Assembly: GCA_027064565.1 (NCBI GenBank)
Contig: JAMOPK010000185.1
Location: 1-12,407 of the forward strand
DNA: 12,407 nt
From: Caldifarciminota bacterium
Lineage (GTDB): Bacteria > Hydrothermota > Hydrothermia > B15-G9
Reading direction: 5' to 3'
This document shows positions 6,327 to 12,407 of this stretch, one piece after another. A program made the translations under genes and the position numbers. Numbering within the stretch: the stretch's first letter is position 1; the number at the start of each line of letters is the position of its first letter. The notes beneath the pieces were generated by a model. That model was not told the DNA's origin. It searched no databases and saw only the letters and a list, made by a program, of their open reading frames with translations.

Positions 6327-8213
6327 ATGGGACTCCTTGAAAAGATCGATTCACCTGAGGATTTGAAGAAGCTGTCAATTGATGAATTGAATCAGCTTGC
6401 ATCTGAAATCAGGCGTTACTTGATCGAAGTGTTGAGCAAGAATGGGGGGCATGTGGCGCCGAACCTGGGTGCTGTGGAGCTGACGCTGGCCCTCCACTAT
6501 GTTTTTAACTCGCCAATCGACAAACTCGTCTGGGATGTCGGACATCAGGCCTATGTCCACAAGATCATCACCGGCAGGCGGGAGGCGTTCAAGACCATCA
6601 GGCAATATGGCGGGATAAGCGGGTTCCTCAAACGCGATGAAAGCCCGCACGACATCTTCGGCGCAGGTCACGCTGGAACAGCGCTCTCGGCCGCCATGGG
6701 AATAGCTATTGCCCGGGACATGAAGGGTGAGGACTGGAAAGTGGTCGCCATTGTCGGTGACGGCGCATTGACGGCCGGCATGGCGCTTGAGGCGCTCAAC
6801 CAGATCGGCCAGCTGAAAAAGGACATGATCATCGTCCTGAACGACAACAAGATGTCCATCGATGAGAACGTCGGGGCGCTTTCCAACTACTTCGCCCGGC
6901 TGGTCACATCCCCTGTTTACAACAAATTCAAGGAAGACGTCTGGGAGCTGCTTGGAAGACTCCCGTCAAGATACCTGTCCCTCAGGGCCAGAGAGGTGGC
7001 GAGAAAGATCAAAGAGACGCTCCAGCATTTCGCTGTCCCCTCCATCCTCTTTGAGGAGCTCGGTTACCGATACGTTGGCCCGTTCGACGGCCACGACATC
7101 AAGCTCCTGATCGACAACTTTGAGCGTGTCAAGAACCTCAAAGGTCCGACCATCGTCCATGTCCTGACGGTCAAAGGCAAGGGCTATAAGCCTGCCGAGA
7201 AAAATCCGGAATATTTCCACGGCCTTGGCCCATTCGACCCCGAGACCGGTAAGCCGCTCCCGAAAAAGGACAAAAGGCCGCGCTACACAAAGGTTTTCGG
7301 CCAGACCCTGCTGGAATACGCCCGAAAGGACCCCAAGATCGTGGCGATCACCGCGGCCATGCCGCTCGGCACAGGCCTGAATTACATCAGGGATGAGCTT
7401 CCCGACCAATACATCGATGTCGGGATCGCCGAACAGCACGCCGTCACCCTTGCCGGCGGACTCGCCGTCGAGGGGATGAAACCCTTTGCCACGATTTATT
7501 CGACTTTCCTTCAGAGAGCCTTTGATCAGATCATCCATGACATCGCTCTCCAGAATCTGCCCGTCAGGTTCGCAATTGACCGCGGCGGACTGGTTGGCGA
7601 AGACGGCCCGACTCATCACGGCGTTTTTGACCTATCGTATCTCCGCATGATCCCGAACATGGTAGTGATGGCACCGCGGGACGCCGAGCAGCTTCGTGAC
7701 ATGATCCGCACAGCCGTTGAATACGACATGGGGCCGATTGCGTTCAGATACCCGCGCGATAAGGTGCCATTTGAGCCTGACTATTCCCGCGAGCCTCAGC
7801 CTGTGCCCATCGGTAAGGCGGAAGTCATGAAAGAGGACGGGGATATCCTGCTCGTTGCCATTGGTTCCATGGTTCTGCCCTCGCTGAATGCCGCTAACGC
7901 ATTGGCCGAAAGGGGAATCAACATCAAAGTGGTGGATGCGAGGTTCGTGAAACCGCTCGATGAGGAACTGCTCCTCGATTTAGCTGCCGATGCAAAGGCC
8001 ATCGTGACCGTTGAGGAGAACGTCCTTGCCGGCGGATTCGGCTCGGCCATCCTCGAACTCCTGTCCAGCAGAGGCATCCGCAAACCGGTCCTCAACATCG
8101 GTCTGCCCGACAGGTTCATCGAACACGGGCCAAGGAGCAAACTCCTTGAGGTGGTTGGCCTTACATCCGAAGGCGTCTCAGCGAAGATAACGGAGTTCCT
8201 TGATGCTCTGTGA
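6327..8213 (+). CDS. dxs: 1-deoxy-D-xylulose-5-phosphate synthase
   Basis: This thiamine-diphosphate enzyme joins pyruvate and glyceraldehyde 3-phosphate with loss of CO2 to give 1-deoxy-D-xylulose 5-phosphate, the first step of the MEP route to isoprenoids and a precursor of thiamine and pyridoxal. Its 628 residues are the normal length. GHQAYVHK is at 72-79, the thiamine-diphosphate motif runs from GDGALTAG (144-151) to LNDNKMSI (171-178), and the catalytic glutamate E369 sits in GIAEQHA. The transketolase-type pyrimidine-binding and C-terminal domains follow to the end. The ATG at 6327 has an AGAGGTG site 5 nt upstream; an in-frame TTG at 6249 would run through the promoter and is rejected. 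It heads the plus-strand unit and overlaps mcsA by 11 bp. Confidence 0.97.
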   Translation: MGLLEKIDSPEDLKKLSIDELNQLASEIRRYLIEVLSKNGGHVAPNLGAVELTLALHYVFNSPIDKLVWDVGHQAYVHKIITGRREAFKTIRQYGGISGFLKRDESPHDIFGAGHAGTALSAAMGIAIARDMKGEDWKVVAIVGDGALTAGMALEALNQIGQLKKDMIIVLNDNKMSIDENVGALSNYFARLVTSPVYNKFKEDVWELLGRLPSRYLSLRAREVARKIKETLQHFAVPSILFEELGYRYVGPFDGHDIKLLIDNFERVKNLKGPTIVHVLTVKGKGYKPAEKNPEYFHGLGPFDPETGKPLPKKDKRPRYTKVFGQTLLEYARKDPKIVAITAAMPLGTGLNYIRDELPDQYIDVGIAEQHAVTLAGGLAVEGMKPFATIYSTFLQRAFDQIIHDIALQNLPVRFAIDRGGLVGEDGPTHHGVFDLSYLRMIPNMVVMAPRDAEQLRDMIRTAVEYDMGPIAFRYPRDKVPFEPDYSREPQPVPIGKAEVMKEDGDILLVAIGSMVLPSLNAANALAERGINIKVVDARFVKPLDEELLLDLAADAKAIVTVEENVLAGGFGSAILELLSSRGIRKPVLNIGLPDRFIEHGPRSKLLEVVGLTSEGVSAKITEFLDAL

Positions 8214-8691
8214 ATACTGCGGAGTTCGTGAGGCCGAAGTGGAGTTCCTGGACGTCTCTTCCCGCGGGATACGAAGGCATCACCTGTGCAAGGTGTGTGC
8301 GGCGAAGCTGGCTATCAATCCAGAACTCCTTGATATTGAGGGATATCCTCAGTTTCAGGCATACGGCGGAAACTACGCGCTTGAGAGGTGTTCCAGATGT
8401 GCTCTGAGCTTTGAAGAATACCGCGAAACCGGCAAATTCGGGTGTGCGAACTGCTATTTTTCTTTCTGGGAAGCTATACTCCCTGAGATCGAGAAGTTCA
8501 ACGGCTCGAAGGACTACCGTGGAAAGGCCTATCACCGTGACAGCAATCGGTTTGCCCTGTTCGACAAATATGTGGCACTGCAGAGAAGGCTGAAAATTGC
8601 GGCGGCAGAGGAGGAATTCGAGCTCGCGGCGGACATTAAGAGGCAACTCGACAAAATCAAGAGAATCCTGACCTATGAAATTAGTCGATAG
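8203..8691 (+). CDS. mcsA: McsA-like protein (zinc-finger and UVR-motif activator of protein arginine kinase)
   Basis: McsA proteins bind and activate the arginine kinase McsB and help hand substrates to ClpC/ClpP. The 162 residues show four CxxC pairs: C3/C6, C29/C32, C63/C66 and C81/C84, which should hold two or more zinc ions. The C-terminus has a UvrB/UvrC (UVR) motif at about 126-157, rich in E, K and R and predicted helical. The segment CSRCALSFEEYRETGKFGCANCY is characteristic of the family. The ATG at 8203 has GGAG 7 nt upstream, inside the end of dxs. The gene overlaps dxs by 11 bp and mcsB by 17 bp. All zinc ligands are intact, in contrast to the degraded active site of the McsB next door. 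No ctsR or clpC is in the window. Confidence 0.88.
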   Translation: MLCEYCGVREAEVEFLDVSSRGIRRHHLCKVCAAKLAINPELLDIEGYPQFQAYGGNYALERCSRCALSFEEYRETGKFGCANCYFSFWEAILPEIEKFNGSKDYRGKAYHRDSNRFALFDKYVALQRRLKIAAAEEEFELAADIKRQLDKIKRILTYEISR

Positions 8692-9715
8692 GGCCGGTCG
8701 GCTGCCCGACTGGCTCAGCAAGGCTAAAAATCTGACCGAAAAAGTTCTTTTCTCCAGTGCGGTTCTGAAGCGGAACCTGCTGGATTACCCTTTCCCCAAC
8801 CGCGCGGATGAGAGCGAACTGAGGGATGTGCAGGAGCGGATTGCTGTCGCCCTCGAACTCCTGCCGGATGTCGAAGGTGAATTCTTCTCCCTTGACGGTA
8901 TGAGCAACTCCGAATGCGAGCTTTTGAGGGAGAGGTTCGTGAGGGTCAATTGCGAAGGCGAAAAATCCGGGCGAGGCGCTTTCCTGAGCGAGGACGAACA
9001 GGTGTCGGTGGTGGTCAACGGCAACGACCATCTGGAGCTTGAGGTGAAAATCGGTGGATTGAACGTGAAAGAGGCCATGAAAACGGCCAACGACATCGAT
9101 AACTTCATCGGCAGCGTTGTCGAGTTTGCTTTCGCCGATGGCATAGGTTTTCTGACCGCCGACCCATTTGAGGCCGGACTTGCCATGCATCTCGGCGTCG
9201 CCCTGCACCTGCCCGGAATCGCCACATCCCGGCAGTTGAAAACGCTCTCGGAAATCGTGCAGAGCGCCAATCTCAGGATCACCCCGGTGTTCCAGAACGG
9301 TCTCGGCAACGTCTTCAGGATGGAATCGACCAGACAGCTTGGCGCCAGCGAAAACGAGGTATACACGGCTTTTACTGAAGTGCTTGACCTTGTTATGGAT
9401 CTCGAGGATGACACCCGGGACATGTTGCTTGAGAAGTTCCCCCTTGAGGTAGAGGACCGGATTCGGCGCTCCCTTGCAGTTTTGCGTTCGGCATTGATCC
9501 TTGAATTCGAGGAGGCCATTGAACTGCTTTCGATGCTGAGGCTCGGACTTTCGCTCGGACTCCTTTCCGGGATCACGTTCAGGGAACTGGATGAGACCAT
9601 GTTTCTCACACAGCCGCAACATCTCAAAACGGCCTTTGCCGAGAACGATAAGGTCAATCTGGATTCCGTGAGGGCGGCCTTTGTCCGCTCAAGGATCCAA
9701 AAGGTCAGCGGATGA
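8675..9715 (+). CDS. mcsB: McsB-like ATP:guanido phosphotransferase homologue, probable pseudokinase
   Basis: The full 346 residues align by eye with McsB, the protein arginine kinase: FLSEDEQVSVVVN (103-115), EAMKTAND (133-140), ALHLPGI (176-182), EVEDRIRRS and FLTQPQ are all family features. Known catalytic features are missing. The SSRIRLARN ATP-binding motif reads SSAVLKRN (27-34), without its first two arginines. The NEEDHxR box reads NGNDHLE (115-121), losing the catalytic glutamates. CPTN reads DPFE (163-166), losing the conserved cysteine. The RGxYGEGSEA loop is shortened to TPVFQNG (203-209). The RDxxRP phospho-arginine motif reads LDSVRA (329-334). Family membership is secure. Loss of kinase activity is inferred from comparison with B. 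subtilis McsB as I remember it. Fold and reading frame are intact, which suggests a retained non-catalytic role. It overlaps mcsA by 17 bp. Confidence 0.85.
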   Translation: MKLVDRAGRLPDWLSKAKNLTEKVLFSSAVLKRNLLDYPFPNRADESELRDVQERIAVALELLPDVEGEFFSLDGMSNSECELLRERFVRVNCEGEKSGRGAFLSEDEQVSVVVNGNDHLELEVKIGGLNVKEAMKTANDIDNFIGSVVEFAFADGIGFLTADPFEAGLAMHLGVALHLPGIATSRQLKTLSEIVQSANLRITPVFQNGLGNVFRMESTRQLGASENEVYTAFTEVLDLVMDLEDDTRDMLLEKFPLEVEDRIRRSLAVLRSALILEFEEAIELLSMLRLGLSLGLLSGITFRELDETMFLTQPQHLKTAFAENDKVNLDSVRAAFVRSRIQKVSG

Positions 9716-9719
9716 CGTT

Positions 9720-10313
9720 TCAACCCCTTTCGTTTTTGTTCCCGGAATGGATTTCGATGATCCTGTTGACGATCTCGCGGAACAGGGGAAATTTGTCGAA
9801 ATATTTGAGGTTCTGGGGCGCTGTGAAGATGGGATCGAGCGCCCGATATCCTTCCGCCTCGTATTCGAGGCCTTGAAGCATCATCTCGATCTTGTCGGCG
9901 GCCCTGACAAGGACGGCTTCGACGGTCTGACCGTCCTCAAATTCCTGCCAGATGGCCTTCAACTCCTCGCCCATCTCGCCGATCTGGTTCAGCACAGCGC
10001 TCACAGCATTGGATTCGGCCTTTGAGACGTGCTCGAAACCCAGCCAGATTCTCGCCTCAAGGTGCAGGTCGCTCAGCCGGCTCTCGCCTATCTCGTGTAG
10101 TATCGCCATTTTCAATGCCTTTTCTTCGTCTATCTCCACGCCCCGCCTTTTCAGCTCGCCGGCAAGGATCAGCGTCAGGAAAGCGACGCCGAAGGAGTGG
10201 TCTGCCACCGACTCGGCATCCCTGACGCCGTAGTAAGGCCAGCCTGAGCGAGCCGTCCGCTTTAGCCTGAGCACATCCTTCATCAATGCCATGATTTCAT
10301 CAACACCGGCCAT
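9720..10313 (-). CDS. HD-domain phosphohydrolase, YfbR/HDDC2-like (5'-deoxynucleotidase type)
   Basis: This is a metal-dependent phosphohydrolase of 197 residues in the HDDC2/YfbR group, whose studied members dephosphorylate deoxynucleoside 5'-monophosphates. The order RSGWPYYGV, then ESVADHS (34-40), ILHEIGES (71-78) and RAADKIEMM (137-145) gives metal ligands H39, H73, position 74 and D140. Position 74 is glutamate instead of the canonical aspartate of the HD pair, a conservative change that probably keeps metal binding. The start ATG lies 2 nt after the dnaE stop, with GGAGG (10320-10324) inside the last dnaE codons 6 nt upstream, so it is co-transcribed with dnaE. Such a link with DNA synthesis is plausible for a dNTP-pool enzyme but could be incidental. 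Its stop is 4 bp from the convergent mcsB stop. Confidence 0.82.
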   Translation of the reverse strand: MAGVDEIMALMKDVLRLKRTARSGWPYYGVRDAESVADHSFGVAFLTLILAGELKRRGVEIDEEKALKMAILHEIGESRLSDLHLEARIWLGFEHVSKAESNAVSAVLNQIGEMGEELKAIWQEFEDGQTVEAVLVRAADKIEMMLQGLEYEAEGYRALDPIFTAPQNLKYFDKFPLFREIVNRIIEIHSGNKNERG

Positions 10314-10315
10314 TT

Positions 10316-12407
10316 TTAGCCTCCATTGAATCCGTTTTTGACCTTTACCCGATACTCGACTCCAAGTTTCTGGAGTTCTCTGAGGAGTTTTTCGTCAACC
10401 TTCAGCCTGAATGACGTTGATTTAAGCCAGAGGGGCTGGCCGTCGTCCCGAATTGACAGAGTGAGCATGACGTTGCCGCTGTTGTGATTCTTCAAAACGG
10501 AAATGAGCCTGTCCACGTTCTCAGGGGTCAGCCAATCGGAATCGAGGAATATGCCGATGGAACTCACACGGGCATAAAGCTCATCCAGTGGCTCGATTTT
10601 ATCCAGCGTGATGCGGACGTTCGGCTCCTCGTCATTCTCGACGCCGTAGTAGTCCGCCGTCAGCCTCGCCGACATCAGATATGACCTTTCTGGCTGAAGT
10701 TTCACGGCGATTTGCTCAAAGAGGTCGGCGAAGATCGTTACCTGATATTCGCCCTCAAAATCCGCGAAGGTCAGGATGGCGTAAGGCCTGCCCTGCCTGT
10801 CTTTTTTCCGCTTCATCCTTGAAAGGACACCGACGATGTAGGCCCGGTGGTCGCCGCCGTTCTCAAGCATCGTTTCTTTGAACGATGAGCTTGTGACGAT
10901 TCCGGGGAAGGCGTTTAGAAGCCCGATGTATTTCTTCAGCGGGTGTGTGGTCAGGTAGTAGCCGAGAGCCTCCTTCTCAAAAGCCATTTTCGTGTCCATG
11001 TCCCATTTGACCGCTGTCGATTTTCCTGAAGGTTTGCTCAGAGGCGCATCGAACAGCGTCCCCATCATGGCGGACTGCCCGTTTTTAGCTTTTCTTGCCT
11101 TCATGTATTCCAATAGCTCGGCGCGGTTCTCGTTGAACCTGTCGAAGGCACCGGCCTTGATCAGGCTTTCCACCACCTTTTTGTTGACCTTTTTCGAGAG
11201 GATGCGGTCAAGAAAGTCGTCGAAGGATTTGAACGGGCCGCGCTTTTTTCTCTCCCTGACGATTATCTCGGCCGCTGACCAGCCGACGTTTTTGAGCGCC
11301 GCAAGCCCATAAACGATTTTGTCTCCCTCGATTCGGAAATTGACGTCGCTCACGTTGATGTCTGGCGGCTCGACCTCGATGTTCAGCCTATGCGCCTCCC
11401 TGATCAGTGCGGCGACGCGGTCGGTGTTCCCGAACTCCGCCATCAGGTTGGCGGTCATGAATTCAAGCGGATAGCGAGCTTTCAAGTAGGCCGTCCGATA
11501 GGCCAGCACAGCGTAGGCCGTTGCGTGGGACTTGTTGAACCCGTAGCCGGCGAATTTGGCAAGCTTGTCAAACAGTTCCGACGCCATCTCCGCCGGGATG
11601 CCCCGCTCCTGAGCGCCCCGGACGAACTTCTCCTTGTTCTCCGCCATCACGTCCTTTTTCTTCTTGCCCATCGCCCGGCGGAGCATGTCAGCTTCTGAGG
11701 CGGTGAACCCGGCAACCACCTGAGCGATCTTCATCACCTGCTCCTGATAGACCACAACGCCGTAGGTCTCTTCGAGCACGTCCTTGAGCTGAGGCAGGAA
11801 GTATTCGACACGGCGGCGTCCCTGTTTTCGGGCAACGTAGTCCTCCAGCATGCCGCTCTGGATCGGCCCGGGCCTGTAAAGCGCTATGATTGCTGTGAGG
11901 TCCTCAATGGATTCAGGTCTTGCACGCTTCAGCAGGTCCTGAAAGCCGCGGGATTCCACCTGAAACACGGCCACCGTCTCGCCGCGGGAAAGCAGGTCGA
12001 AGGCCGCTTTGTCGTCCATGGGTATCTTCCGAATGTTGAAGTTCGGGTCATGCCGTTCTCTGACAAGCTGTTCGGCGTATTTCACGACCGTGAGCGTCCT
12101 GAGGCCGAGCACATCCACTTTCAGCATGCCCAGCTCTTCCAGCGATTTCATCTCGAACTGGGTGGAAATGATGCCATCAGGGCTTTTGTAAAGCGGGACG
12201 TGGTTCCATATCGTTCCGCGGGATATGACCACTCCGGCGGCATGGGTGGAAACGTTCCTGACCTGGCCCTCGATCCTGCTTGCAAGTTCCACAACCTGTT
12301 TGATCTGCGGGTTGTTCTCGACGAGCGATTTGAGTTCAGGCACCTCTTTGACGGCGCGCTCGATTGTCATTCCGGGGGAGCTGGGGATAAGTTTTGCGAG
12401 CCTGTCC
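10316..12407 (-). CDS. dnaE: DNA polymerase III alpha subunit, C-terminal two thirds (partial at window edge)
   Basis: This is the catalytic subunit of the replicative polymerase. The reading frame runs open through the right edge, so the ATG at 12370 is internal: the codons before it read DRLAKLIPSSPG, a typical DnaE sequence. THAAGVVIS and KVDVLGLRTL follow; the aspartate at 12113-12115 matches the third catalytic carboxylate, while the first two lie outside the window. The fingers segment FRPGP-like LYRPGPIQSGM and the helix-hairpin-helix neighbourhood YGFNKSHATAYA are intact. A clamp-binding-like QSAMMGTLFD is at 11077-11048. An OB-fold domain (YIVGVLSRMKRKKDR onward) and a C-terminal domain end the protein. 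This is the DnaE rather than the PolC layout. About 696 residues are visible. Confidence 0.96.
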   Translation of the reverse strand, partial: DRLAKLIPSSPGMTIERAVKEVPELKSLVENNPQIKQVVELASRIEGQVRNVSTHAAGVVISRGTIWNHVPLYKSPDGIISTQFEMKSLEELGMLKVDVLGLRTLTVVKYAEQLVRERHDPNFNIRKIPMDDKAAFDLLSRGETVAVFQVESRGFQDLLKRARPESIEDLTAIIALYRPGPIQSGMLEDYVARKQGRRRVEYFLPQLKDVLEETYGVVVYQEQVMKIAQVVAGFTASEADMLRRAMGKKKKDVMAENKEKFVRGAQERGIPAEMASELFDKLAKFAGYGFNKSHATAYAVLAYRTAYLKARYPLEFMTANLMAEFGNTDRVAALIREAHRLNIEVEPPDINVSDVNFRIEGDKIVYGLAALKNVGWSAAEIIVRERKKRGPFKSFDDFLDRILSKKVNKKVVESLIKAGAFDRFNENRAELLEYMKARKAKNGQSAMMGTLFDAPLSKPSGKSTAVKWDMDTKMAFEKEALGYYLTTHPLKKYIGLLNAFPGIVTSSSFKETMLENGGDHRAYIVGVLSRMKRKKDRQGRPYAILTFADFEGEYQVTIFADLFEQIAVKLQPERSYLMSARLTADYYGVENDEEPNVRITLDKIEPLDELYARVSSIGIFLDSDWLTPENVDRLISVLKNHNSGNVMLTLSIRDDGQPLWLKSTSFRLKVDEKLLRELQKLGVEYRVKVKNGFNGG

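Noticed and set aside
8681..9723. Two long open frames (over 310 codons each) on the minus strand opposite mcsB
   Set aside because: The proteins resemble no family and are low-complexity (serine- and arginine-rich) or irregular. They are exact antisense shadows of a clear McsB homologue in moderately GC-rich DNA.
12368..12370. ATG as the start of dnaE
   Set aside because: The frame is open to the window edge and the codons upstream encode conserved DnaE sequence (DRLAKLIPSSPG), so this methionine is internal.

Overview
The window (about 12.4 kb, moderately GC-rich, almost no non-coding DNA) looks like chromosome of a Gram-negative-type bacterium with an outer membrane. It encodes a PorV/PorQ-type outer-membrane protein, a kinase of the LPS heptose pathway, a lipoprotein and an ECF sigma/anti-sigma pair. 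The same genome carries mcsA-mcsB, best known from Firmicutes but present in other phyla. A PorV/PorQ protein together with these genes points to the FCB group or a related uncultured candidate phylum. This is inference; the sequence alone cannot fix the lineage.

Left part, minus strand (about 6180 down to 1): one tightly packed seven-gene unit, read porV-like -> sugar/glycerol-phosphate-type solute-binding lipoprotein -> trxB -> rfaE1/hldA -> class I fumarase beta subunit -> ECF sigma factor -> zinc-finger anti-sigma factor (cut by the window edge). Three junctions overlap by 4 bp (ATGA) and one has a 1-nt gap, so the genes are very likely co-transcribed and translationally coupled. The only sizeable gap lies before the sigma gene, where an 11-bp hairpin abuts and partly covers the sigma ribosome binding site.

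Middle (6116-6326): a divergent control region. Each strand has a good sigma-70-like promoter with a 17-bp spacer. An imperfect palindrome sits on the minus-strand -10 box and a second small inverted repeat lies upstream of the dxs promoter.

Plus strand (6327-9715): dxs, mcsA and mcsB, all overlapping. Dxs starts isoprenoid synthesis by the MEP pathway. McsA keeps its four CxxC zinc motifs and UVR motif. McsB is recognisable along its full length but has lost the residues that make the family a kinase: ATP-binding arginines, the NEED-box glutamates, the conserved CPTN cysteine and the GEGSEA loop. It therefore looks like a pseudokinase paired with an intact McsA. This is the most interesting observation in the window.

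Right part, minus strand (12407-9720): the C-terminal two thirds of dnaE (replicative polymerase alpha subunit, cut by the window edge), followed 2 nt later by an HD-domain phosphohydrolase of the YfbR/HDDC2 type. This unit converges on mcsB with only 4 bp between stop codons. I saw no RNA genes, mobile elements, CRISPR arrays or long repeats.
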